A DNA stretch of 64,000 bases from assembly GCA_002794735.1 (NCBI GenBank), contig NBAZ01000038.1:1-64000 (forward strand), given 5' to 3'. Source of the DNA: Pyrrhoderma lamaoense. Taxonomy: Eukaryota; Basidiomycota; Agaricomycetes; Hymenochaetales; Hymenochaetaceae. Shown here piece after piece: positions 1-11,038 of this stretch (position 1 is its first letter; every line of letters begins with the position of its first letter). Made by a program: the position numbers and the translations under genes. The notes under the pieces were generated by a model that saw nothing but the letters and a program-made list of their open reading frames with translations, was not told the DNA's origin and did not search any database.

Positions 1-565
1 TTTCTGTAAGATCAAGTGGGATATCGAGGGTGTGTGTGATTGATATTGATGGATTGTTGTGAAACTGCCTGAACCTAGATATTATTGATGGGCTTTGTTC
101 AGATCCGGTGTGAATTTGGAGGGTAAGTAAAAAAAAAATACTAGAAGGGGCATAAGTGCGAAGAAAAGTTTGAAAGTAAGAACTAGGCCGGCATATGCAA
201 GGGGTGGTTAACTAAGTAAACAAGTAGGAGATAGAGAAAAAAATGCTGAAAAAATAAGGAAACAAAAAATTATTGAATTGAACATTGAGTTGTTTAGAAA
301 TTGTAGAGAAACAATGTAATCATACTGGAGGTAATCGTAACATGCAAGAGGAAACAACAATGAAAAAAATGTGAATATAAAGAAAAAAAATCAAACATAA
401 AAATGAAAATATAGATCGTTAGAGACATTTATCGAAACATTATGTACCATTTCCACCTTAAACTCCCATGACAAGGGGAAGGGCATAATATTCATCCGCC
501 AACCATCTCATACACACATCCTTCCTTCCCCCCACTCACCCAACAATCTCTCCAATCTCTCGAAC
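1..565. other. Intergenic stretch 3' of the acidic CaaX gene
   Basis: This AT-rich stretch holds A-rich runs and no convincing coding frame. The stop codon of the acidic CaaX gene lies just to its right, so its right part is probably that gene's 3' untranslated region. Confidence 0.5.
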
Positions 566-3500
566 TCACATAATGATACACTTGGACTTTTTCGCCTCTT
601 TTCCAGCCTTCCCCTCCTTTACTGTCTCTACAGTCTTCTTCGCTGGCACTTCCACAGGAACTTCCACTCCAGGTCCCGCTTCATGCTCAGCCTCTCCTTC
701 TGGTTCTTCCTCAGTTGTTGCCATCGTACCTACTGGCGTTGAGCTACCCTCCATTACTGGCCGACTGAACTCACCAGTCGCAACCTCGAGCGATGGCCTC
801 TCCTTATGTGAAGGAGAAACCCATCCACCAGGGAAGAACAACGAGGACGTCGTTGACTCTAAGCGCCTTCGAGATTGAGGTGGAGTAAGCTGTGCTGGGT
901 CTTGTACATTAGTGTTTATTGCTGTCGGGCTGTAGAGCTTTCAGCAATAACATCCCTGTAGATACAGTATCAGTATATCACATTAACATCGTCAATTTAG
1001 GGAACCAAGACGTACTTAGTGGTAGCACCAGCATCTGGGGCATTTTCAACTCCAAACGCAGATGGGAACGAACGCATAGCAAGTGTATGAGTAACACCAA
1101 GTGACTTGACGCCGTTATCGAACAAGTTTGTTGGTGTTCTTGAACCTGTTCCTCCAGGACTCAAAGGTTTTTCATAGGTCGCAGTCTCCAGAGGCACGTC
1201 CTTCTCAATAGTCTCTGTGACCACAGACGTTTCAGGTACCTCAGTCTGAGTCTCCTCAGCTTCGTCTACTTCTACAACCTTTGGCATTGGTGAAGTTCCT
1301 ACATCTGGAGTCGTCGCACCAGTGCTCGTTCCTTGTGCACCAGTTGATAACGTATCAGACACCTGTGAGTAAGCCGAGTCTGTGCTAAATGACGCAGTAA
1401 CTGCCACTGGCTGTGCAAGATGACGTTGGCTAGGTTCGGCATCAGCTACTTCCTTCGTAGGCTGGGGTTCAGGCTCAGAGGGTGCACTGATAACATCAAC
1501 CTGAGGAATAGTAAACTCAGAAGAAGAGGTAGAGATATCTGGGATATCGTCTACGGCGCCTGGCTGACTACTCTCAACGCTCTTGATAGTTAGCAGTTCC
1601 GAGAGACTACCAGCGATACTTGGCTGTGTCTCTTCAATCGATGCAGAAAGGCTATCAGTAGGATCCGAGGTTGATGGAGTTTCTTCATTATCTGGGACAA
1701 CGGAATCAGTCTCAGGCTGCTTTTCAACGTCATCCTCTTTGGTATCCTATAGTAATATATATATTAGTCATGAAAGAAGAATGCGACAAATAAATGTACT
1801 TACCGAATCATCAGTGGATGGCTGAGGTTCTGCAGTCACCACATCCTGGGCGGGGCTAGCTGTTTCTTCTGGTACGGGCTCTGTCGCGACAACTTCGTGC
1901 AACTCCTCTTCAGGAGGAACATCTTGAGCAGAGACAACAGGCGTATGGATAGGTGATATCGTCGTTTCTTGAGTCAGACCCTCTTCCTGTGCGGTTGCAA
2001 CGGGAGTAGAGACATCCTCCACTTCAGGATCTATCTGTGGAGTGCTTGGAGGGATAGCCTCATGACTTGCTTCAGACACCTCTGACTCAGTCTCGAAATC
2101 AACGTTCGGAGCTACAGAAACTTCAGGGATATCACTCATCCCAGTAGCGTTGGGAGGTGCAACATCGTCCACGATCGTAAACTCTGATGTGACCTCAGTC
2201 GGGATGGATGCAAGGTCAGATTCATCAGGCTCTCCCTCGCTATCCTCTTCGTCAACGTCCATACCAGGACCAATCTTTGTGACGGAGTACGAGGGTGGGT
2301 AAGGGGACTTGGGACGCTCGATGGGAGACTTGGGTACAGGAACTGACTCTGCTCAGTAGTATCATCGTCCTGTGAAGGCGTCACGATAACGTCCGATTTC
2401 TCCAATCGCCATCATCCTCTTCTGCATCTTCTACATCGCCTGCTTCTGATGGTATTGTCTCCATGTCAGTTGGCGCTGGCTCTTCGTCGGCCTCAGACTT
2501 GACGTCTTCGACTACTTCAGCTTCGACAAGTATCTCCTCAGCTGTAACAGGCTCATCTTCCCCTCCAGTGACCGAGCTGGTTCAGTTTCAACCACCGGCT
2601 CGTCAGCCAAAGTAGATACTTCAGCAGGAACTTCAATGTCTTCTTCAGCGATGTCTTCCTCAGTAACTTTTTCATCAACAGGATCTGACGCGATCACTGC
2701 TTCTGGTGCGATTTCTGCCTCTACTTTGACGCTTGCCTAAAAGAAAGAAAGAATATAAGCAACGAATCTATAACGACTCTAGGTAACACGTACTTCAACA
2801 GGAGCGACGTCAGCCTCAGGGGCTATCTTAGTCTCATTCACCTGCAATCAAATTTCAACTTGGATAGGTATAACAAATATTACCTAGGATACATACCTCG
2901 GGCTGAACCTCGGGCTCAACTGATTCCTCGACCTCCTCCTTAACCTCAGAAGAAGGAACTTCTGGCAAAGTTTCGACCACAGTCTCAGGCTCCTTTACCT
3001 CTCCAACTGATTCTTCAGTAGTCTCAGCTTCAGTCTCAGCTTGCACTGTCTCGTTGTCAGTAACTTCTACGACGTCTCATGGCTAGTCTTTTCCTCAGTC
3101 ACAACTTCCTCAGCCACGGGTTTCTCAACTGCAGATTCTTCGACTACGGGTTCCTCAACTGCGGACTCTTCAACAAGAGGTTCTTCCACTACAGGTTCCT
3201 CAGCTATAGGTTTCGCTATGGTTTCTCAACAACGGATTCCTCGACAACGGTCTCGCAACGGTCTCAGTAACAGCCTTCAGCAACAGTTCTCAGCTACGTT
3301 CTCAGCTACGGTACTTCAGCTGAGTTCTTCGACTAGAGGTTCTTCCGCCACGACTTCCTCAGTAACAGGTTTCTCGGCCACAGGCTCCTCAGCGTGCTCT
3401 TCACAACTACAACAGCCTCAGAGACTTCTTCAGAGCCCAAAACTGGTTCCTCAACCGTACCGACTTCCTCCGATTCCTTTTCAGCTCAGCTTAGTCGCAT

Positions 3501-6500
3501 CACCTCAGCTTGCTTCGCCCGCAATTTCTGGCTCGGAAGTCTCAACGTCAACGTCAACAGGATCTTCAGCCGCCTCTACAACAGTGATAGTAACGTCTGG
3601 CTCCTCAGATTGTACAACACTCTCGGTAGTTCTTCTGCCTCAGCTGGCTCAGTCGTTTTTGCTGGCTTCAGATGTTTCAGCTACTTCAGCCGAGATCGAT
3701 GTGCTCTCTTCTTCCTCTTCGACAACATCAACAACAGGAGGGAGACTCGGCGTCTCAGCTTCCGTTTCCAAAGTTTCTTGATCTTCAGACTACAACAGAA
3801 GAAGAAGAAAATAAAAGATATAGTCAGTAAAAAAATTAAGAAAACGAGAAAGATAATAGATAGACGATTGGATTTACCTCAGACTCTTTGACTTCAACTG
3901 TTCGTCGACAGAGGTAACTTGAACTTCAGGTTCTCCATTTTCCCTGAACCTCTCATCCGCAACAACATCGTTTTGTTCCAACACCTCAGGCTCAGGTTCA
4001 ACAGCGGTTTCTGAAACGACACCTTCCACCTGCTCCTCCGAGATAGCAGCCTCGAGTGGCTCATCCTCTACCTTGACCGAAACATCCTCAGCAGCGACTA
4101 CAGAAGACGGTTGTTCACCAGCAACCTCAACTTCTTCAAAGCCTCTTCCGGCTCCTCGTGCTCGTGCACATGCTCAGATTGAACGGTAGTTTCTGAACGG
4201 CAATAGCAGCATCCACTTGCTCATCCGGGCAGAACCCTTGACTGGCTCGTCCTCCTCCTTAACTAGCTCGTCCTCAGTAGCTTCTACAGAAGGTGGTTGT
4301 TCATCAGCAACCTCAACCTCCTTTCTTCCTCTTCTGCAACAGGAGCAGGAGCAGCAACGTCAGTAACCTCCGTCACTACTTCACTCGCTTCCTCAGTCTC
4401 AGTAACGACCTCTTGCTCAGGTTCATCAGCTTCAGGTTCAACAGTGACAGTGACAGCAGCAGTTGGAGCATCAGGAACACCATCAACATCAACAGTCTCA
4501 TCTTGTTCTTCTTTCTCCAAGGTAGTTGTAGCTGGTACATCCAATTCCGGCTCGTCCTCCACCGAATTAGAAACGTCTTCAACAACCTCAACTGGAGCTT
4601 CAGCAACAACTTCTTTTCTTCTTCTTTGACAGGGTCTGACTCTTCAGCCTCGCCACCGCGTCTTGTTCACCAGACTCAGCTACTTCTGTTGTTGTTGTTG
4701 CTCCTGTTGCCGCTGTTGTTCCGACTCTTTCAACTCAGTTTCGATCGGCTTCGCAGCTTCCTCTACTTCAGTCTCATCATTCACTTCGTCACTCAACAAC
4801 TCATGTTCAGCAGCAGGTTCCGAAACCTCTTCCTTCTCCTCACTCAAAGGAGGCACCTCTTCTTCCTTAACGTCTTCCTCTTCCTTGGTCGATTCTTATC
4901 GATCGATTCCTCCAAGACAGGTGCTACAACATCCTCAACGACCTCAGGTTCTCGCTCAACGTCCTCTACTTCAGCAGGAACCTCCAGAGCTGGCTCGGTA
5001 GCTTCTAACGGAGAAGCATCATCGTCATCAGCCAATCTTCATCGACCGGAAGAGTAGTTGATTCCTAGTAAAGATTATTTTTTTTCAAATAGAAGTCAGA
5101 GACAATGATCGAGATGACTATCATTGAAAAAAATATATAAAAAAAATACCTTTAGCTCAGGTTCAACTTCCTCTTGCTTGACGTCAGCCACTTCAGGCGT
5201 CTTCTCAACCTCAGGAGCTGACTCGACAGGAGCCTGATCTACAACCTCGGTCGTCAAAGCTTCCGGTACATCAGCCTCTTCAGCCTCAGCCTTAACCTCA
5301 GGTTCAGGCTCGGGCTCAGAAACCTCAGCTTCCTCCTCTACAGGTACTGCCTCAGTCACAGTCTCCGTCACATGCTCCTCCTCATGTGCATGTGCGATCT
5401 CAGCTACATCATCTTCTGAGACCTCTTGCCAGCAATCGACTCTTCAACAGGAACCTCATCAATTTCCTCAGGAGCAGCAGGAGCAGCAGATTCCGTGACC
5501 GGATCCTCAGTCTCCACGATAATCGCTGATCGTTCCTCATCTTGTTCCTCTTTTTCTTCAGTCTCCACGACGACCTCCGACTTGGGTTCTTCAGCCACCA
5601 CTGCCTCTACTTCTTCTGTTTTAGCTTCAGTAGCAGCAATAGTAGACTCCTTGATAATCCAGAGATTGGTTCAAACTTCATTACGTAACCCCATATCAAT
5701 AATCAACAAACTCTTACCTCAACTTCGGGTTTCTCCGCGGGTGCGGATGCGGGAGCTTCTTCGGTATCTACTTGAGCTTCCTATGAGAAAAAGAGATCGG
5801 TTTAAAATTAGCTTTTCATATCTTATCATTGAAGAAGGAGGGAAAAAAATCTAACGTACTTCAATTGCATCAGTGGCGACTACATCATCATCATCATCGA
5901 CAGCTGCGGCAATAGCGCTCTCCTCACTTTCCTTCTCGGAAACTGGCTCGTTCTCAGCCACTACCGGTCCGTCTTCTGAAACGTGTGCTGGCTCTTCATC
6001 GTCGTTGTCGACAATAACTTCTGGAGTGGACTCGTCAGCTTCTTGGTCGGGTTTCGCATTCTATAATTTTAAATTTTAGTTAGTTCAAGAGTATATCATT
6101 TTTTTTCAAATTAATCCAAGAAGGGGACGACAATACCTCTAGTTCAGGAGAAGCAACAGGTTCTTCATTCCTGACATCAACATCAGGCACGGAAGCTTGC
6201 TCCGGTTCCTTGTCCTCAGCCAAAGTTTCTGGTTCACTCAGCTCTTCCGCGACACCATCGTCCCCAGTTTTCTCTTCGGTCGCGGCAGGTTTATCTGAAG
6301 GAACAGATTCAACGACAGGGTCGGACTTGACTTCCTCTTCCGTCTCCTCAAGTTCTGAGACATCTTCAGCTTTTGCTATGGTAGCTTCAATAGTAGTCGG
6401 AACCTCAGCCTCCTTAGAAGGTTCCTCGTTACAGGTACAGCGTCTTCCGTGATTGACTCTGGTACATCATGAGACGTAGATTCCTCAGTAATCGCTTCAG

Positions 6501-7730
6501 TTGGAACTTCCGATTTCTCAACCTCCTCGGGCTCTGACACGTCCTCCTTGACAGGGATATCATCAACTGGAGCAGGTGCATCGTTCTCCTTGTCTTCATC
6601 AGCTTCCTCTACTACCTGGACAACTCCGTCCTCCGTCTCCACAGCTATCTGAACATCAGCCTCATCTGTCTCCTTGACTATATGCGACTCCTCAGGTTCA
6701 GTTACTACTACAGTCTCAGAAGAGTCCACGACGTCAGCTTCGTTTTCAGCCTTTTCCTGTTCAACTTCTGCTTTAGGCTGAACGACCTCTGCATTTTCTT
6801 CGGTTTCGTCAGTAGTAGCAATAAGCTCGCTTGTACTAGTCTACAGATAGTCATAAAAAAAGTTCCGTCAGTATACAGCATACAATAGCATATACTCGCG
6901 TTAGTAGAGAGAGAAAGAGAGAAGGAGGAAGAAAGAAATATAAAAAAAGGGACCTACTTCGGCTGTAGTCTCCGGTAGGACCGCTGACTCTACTCCACCC
7001 GCAACTTGAGAGACAGGCTCTTTCTCAGCCGCTGCATCCTCAATAACAGAACCAGTAGTAGCAGTAGCAGTAGCAGCAGTAGCCGCCAACGTGGCTTCTT
7101 CATCTTCACCAGTCGCACTGTCAACTGCAGGCACTGGTCCTCCAACATCCGAGGAGGTCTCGACCTTCTTCACATCGGCTACGTCCACCTCGTTCTAAAC
7201 AGAGTAAAGAAAATGGAAAAGGGAAAAAAAAGGACAATCAGCATACACACGCTTATACACATAATCAACCATGCTTATTCCTCCCTTTCTCTCTCCATAC
7301 CCCAACCCCAACGAAAATTTTCAGCACACACACAGAGGGAGAAAGGGAGGAAAGAGAGAGAGGAAGGGAGGAGGTGAAAGGAGATAATAATAATAAAAAT
7401 AATAATCGATGACGAGAAACCCACCTTGAGTTGACTGTCCACATTGTCTGTCCTACCATTTACAGTAACCTCCGCGGCCGCGCTATCATTTCATCTTCAT
7501 CAACAGTAGTAGTAGCAGTAGCGATAGTATCACACAGTAGTAGCAGTAGTAGCATGAACTTCATCCACTTCATCTCCATCACTACTATCATCATCAACCA
7601 CAGGAAATTTCCCTGTGGCAGCAGCAGCAGTCATCTTCTTCTCATCAAGCGTATACTCGCTTATCGACTGTGCGTCGTGTTTTGCCTCAAGTCCTGGCAC
7701 AGGCACAGCAGCTGCAACCTCAGTCATCAC
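566..7730 (-). CDS. Giant acidic low-complexity protein with C-terminal polybasic CaaX box
   Basis: I do not recognise a named family. The protein is about 2,050 residues, dominated by Glu, Val, Pro, Ala, Thr and Ser, and presumably disordered. It starts at MMTEVAAAVPVPGLEAKHD (7730) and ends with a lysine-rich stretch and KKSKCIIM, a canonical CaaX prenylation box (Met at X favours farnesyl). Likely introns with GT..AG ends on the minus strand are 901-1015, 1747-1803, 2737-2793, 2842-2896, 3790-3877, 5065-5149, 5650-5717, 5781-5859, 6061-6136, 6841-6957 and 7195-7424. Several short exons are exact multiples of three (48, 63, 201, 237 nt). Others are one base short of a multiple of three, matching visible frame breaks near 5425 and 6431. 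Exon 1804-2736 has breaks near 2350 and 2577, and 2897-3789 is the least certain part. The last exon (566-900) carries an ordered-looking motif around FFPGGW. Inference: a large extended acidic protein tethered by its C-terminus to a membrane. Its function is unknown. Confidence 0.7.
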
Positions 7731-9039
7731 TCGTTCCTTTTTTTCTTTCTTTACTCCTGTTTAGTGTACAGTTAGAACGAAACCACCCCTGTGTGTTATG
7801 TGTTATATGTTATATGTCGTGTGTGTGTGTAGTGCGTGTGTAGTGTAGTGTGTGGTGTGTGGTGTATGTATATGTGTGGTGTGTTGTATATGTTTCGTTA
7901 GAATCGTCACCTAGAGAAAGCGTGCTTTGTCGTCCTAGTTAATCAGTTAGTTAGTTGAAGAGGATAAAAACCCGTCGTTGTTCGTTATGTGTGGTAAGTA
8001 AACAAGAAACGAAAATCCTCAATCCGGAATCAAAAAAACAAGAAACAAAAGTAATAAAAAAGGGCTCAATTATCTGACACCAAGTCAGCCCTATTTGTTT
8101 AGTTTGCTTGTCCGTGTCAGCCTATATGTTGATATAGGGAATGGGGATTGAGGAACGAGCAAGAGAAAGGGAAAAAAAGAGAAAGAAGAAAAGAGGATAG
8201 TCTTTAATTTATTTATTCCTTCCTTCCGAAATCGAAAACACCGAAGAGAAGAAAAAAAAAGGGAGAAAGAGAAGAAGAAACAGAAACTGAGCCTTACCTG
8301 ATTCGTAACACAAGTCAGCTAGCTAGCTAGTCCAGTAGTGAGTTAACCCTGTCAGTCGTGTCAAATTTGTGGTTTCAGCATATTGTCAAGGAAGAGAGAT
8401 GGACCAAAAAAGGCTTTGAGCTAACGAACTCACCGACTAGCAGTGTAAGAGCTATGATCTGTCGAACGGGGTTCGACGAGAAACGGATAAGTGAAAAGGG
8501 GAGGAAGAGAGAAGATTACCGAAAAGGGAGGGAGAAGAGAGGAAAGAGTGGCCCCTCGTGGTCTTTCATTATCAAACCGAATCAGGAAAGACGCATCACG
8601 CTTCTATCGGAAGCACCTCACCTCACCTGGCTTTTTACGCGTCGCGACGCGTCAGATTAACACGTCAATGATCTTCAGTCTGAGTCTCACTTACTTCATC
8701 TGCATCCCTGCCCGTGCATATAAATAAACCACAAAAAATACTTTTTTCCTCATTATTTCCAGACCACTAACTAACTATTCACAAGACCACCTCCCAAGCT
8801 AGTTATAGGAGGAAAGAAAGTAAGAAAGACAGAAATAGTACTAAAATTCATAGCGCCTATGTATGGGTCAAGAGTGGAGTTCAAAGGGAGTGAATACAGT
8901 ATGTTACTAGAAGGACTCAAACGTTCTTAAAATAGTCCAGTATGGGCAAGAGAAGAGTAGGGTAAGAGAGAGAGAGAGAGAGAGAGAATAGTAGAAAAAA
9001 AGGTAGGAACAAATCCATATCCGTTCACAATCTCCTGAT
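7731..9039. other. Upstream region of the acidic gene, with simple repeats
   Basis: No convincing gene. It contains a GT-rich tract near 7800-7880, purine-rich low complexity near 8150-8280, and an (AG)n microsatellite at about 8965-8988. A 100-codon open frame at 8358-8660 has no recognisable similarity and is probably chance. The left part should hold the promoter and 5' leader of the acidic CaaX gene. The right end is the 3' flank of the GPI protein gene. Confidence 0.5.
8965..8988. repeat. (AG)n microsatellite
   Basis: An uninterrupted AG dinucleotide run of about 12 units lies in the intergenic region 3' of the GPI-anchored protein gene. Confidence 0.9.
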
Positions 9040-10041
9040 TTAGAAAAGAGCAGCGCCAATGACACCCATAACACCTGCAAGAATACCAGCGTTCATCGAA
9101 GAGCCGCGGATCGCTCCACTGGACGAAGACGAAGACGAAGAAGACGAAGAGCTTGTGCTGGTTCCTGTTGATGAGGACGTCTTAGACGTTGTGCCGGTAG
9201 TCGAAGAGGTTTTGGACGAAGATGAAGTGACCGAAGTCGCTGACGTACCGGTAGATGTTCCGGTGGAAGTTGTTCCAGTGGCAGTTGTTCCAGAGGTATC
9301 TGTGCTGGTCGAACCAGATGAACTGGTGCCAGTAGCACTGGAGGAGCTCAAGCAACTGCTGTCTGAGCTACTCTGAATAGTAACCGCATCAGAGTAAGCA
9401 AGGGCACCAGTACTGTCTCGAATCTCAAGGGTACTAGAGTGATGTATATCAATTTGATTGCTTAAAACGGAAATTCAATCTTCGGTTTCACCAAAACTTA
9501 CATAGAAGTTCCAGAAGCGATATCACAAGTCCATGTGTATGAAGTATCCTCGGTGGAATCAAAGGTCTCGTACTATATATAATTCGGGAACGAAAAAGGT
9601 AAATTAGAACCCTATACGACACTTGCGGCTGATATTAGGAATGAAAAACATACCGCAGTGGCAGTTGACTCGCCTCCTAAAAGTCAGGTCAGTATATACA
9701 TATCATTTTAGATGGGAAAAAAAGAGAGGGAAAGCGAATACGTACCAGGGAGGATACTAAGGTAGTATGGAGCAGTACCATCAGACCAAGAGAGAAGTGC
9801 AGGTTCTAGGTTTATAGAGTGGCATTCAGCTTTTCTGAATCCATGTCCACAAACAAAACACTGGTGTTACTCACGGCACTGCACAATGCTCGTTCTTTTT
9901 TTGAAAAGTAGGTACGCAAGTCAACGGACTTGAAACACTGGAAAGGGTTGTCGACTAAAGCACTTACGGGGTATTGATAGTTAAACCATAAGCAGTTGTA
10001 GCAAGGGTGGTAAGAAGAGAAAGGAGGGCGAATGACTTCAT
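9040..10041 (-). CDS. Kre9/Knh1-type Ser/Thr-rich GPI-anchored secreted protein
   Basis: The predicted protein has 213 residues. It begins with a signal peptide (MKSFALLSLLTTLATTAYG), followed by LTINTPTSIVQC and a small beta-rich domain with QPALLSWSDGTAPYYLSILP and YTWTCDIASGTS. This is the layout of the fungal Ser-Thr-rich GPI-anchored (Kre9/Knh1 N-terminal) domain, which is associated with cell-wall beta-glucan. A Ser/Thr/Gly-rich stalk of about 80 residues follows, then a hydrophobic GPI signal ending AGVMGVIGAALF. Exons on the minus strand are 9968-10041, 9874-9893, 9746-9805, 9654-9676, 9502-9572 and 9040-9433. They total 642 nt, exactly in frame, so no base is missing here. Exons of 20 and 23 nt are notable. 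The product should sit on the outer plasma membrane or in the wall. Its exact role cannot be read from sequence. Confidence 0.85.
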
Positions 10042-11038
10042 GATACTTTTCAGGGTAACAAAAGGGAAAACAGAAAGTTTTAAAGAAAAAGGGGGTAGGG
10101 TGAACCGGATATGATTTGTCTGATGTTAGACCTGAGGTGGTGCGACGACGACGACAGCGACTTCTCTGAGATTGAAAGAGAGATAAAAAAACCGGGGAGG
10201 GGAGGGGAGTGATTTCTAGGGGGACTAGGACTGACTTTATGCGTTTTAGGGCGGAGATTCAACTTTGTTCGGTCGGCTCCCGACGCTGCGCACGGCTTCA
10301 ACGCAGCAGAATAAGTGTCACAGCCACTGGGTCGTATATGATCATGACGAGTGTTCACCTAGAGTTATAGTAACACTCTATCTCACTGGAGAAACTCACC
10401 TTGCCCCGAGTATCGCCAGCAACCACGCGTAGCTAGTGTTATAACTAACATAGTAACTATAATCCCTCTTACAACTTCTCGTCTCAATTACATCATTCTT
10501 GGCTATGATCTCATATATTTCCGTCAAGAGTGTGTTTTTTTTTGCTTTCGTACATATGTAACTCAACAGCTCACGAGCCGACCAGGCTGCGGTATCTCTC
10601 TCTCGTACCTGGGTTTTTTATCTCATATGAACGATTCACACTCTCCTATCCATAATTTTCCTCCTGATTCTTCATTTTTATATATGATCTTCACACACAC
10701 ACATTTATATGCTATGCAAATCAATGAACACGCATATGATCATAATAATGTACACGATCTTAAAAGTTAATGTTCCTATATCATGTCTTACTTATCTCAT
10801 AAATCTAATCTCAATTAATAATACACTATATATTATCTCCTTTTTCTTTAATTCATCGTCATTCAGCTTATAACTCTAATTGCATATCTACTACACAATA
10901 GTACATACATACATGCGTCTGTCATATTTTTATATTCCAAAAGCCAAGATCTCCTTATACATCCATATCTAGATATGTTCTAATATGTCTGTCGTCTGGT
11001 TTGCTGTATAGAATCCAAAGTAAAAAAAAAACGATAGT
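10042..11038. other. Intergenic, no gene seen
   Basis: Upstream flank of the GPI protein gene and 3' flank of PRMT5. The right half is AT-rich with many short ATAT motifs. A 92-codon open frame at 10080-10358 has no recognisable similarity and lies where the GPI gene's promoter should be. Confidence 0.5.

Noticed and set aside
3041..5001. Long plus-strand Ser/Thr- or Leu/Phe-rich open frames
   Set aside because: They are the reverse-strand shadow of the Glu/Val/Pro-rich acidic gene; the intron signals fit only the minus strand.
9059..9376. Plus-strand acidic frame of 105 codons
   Set aside because: Shadow of the Ser/Thr stalk of the GPI protein, which has a complete signal-peptide-to-GPI-signal model on the minus strand.
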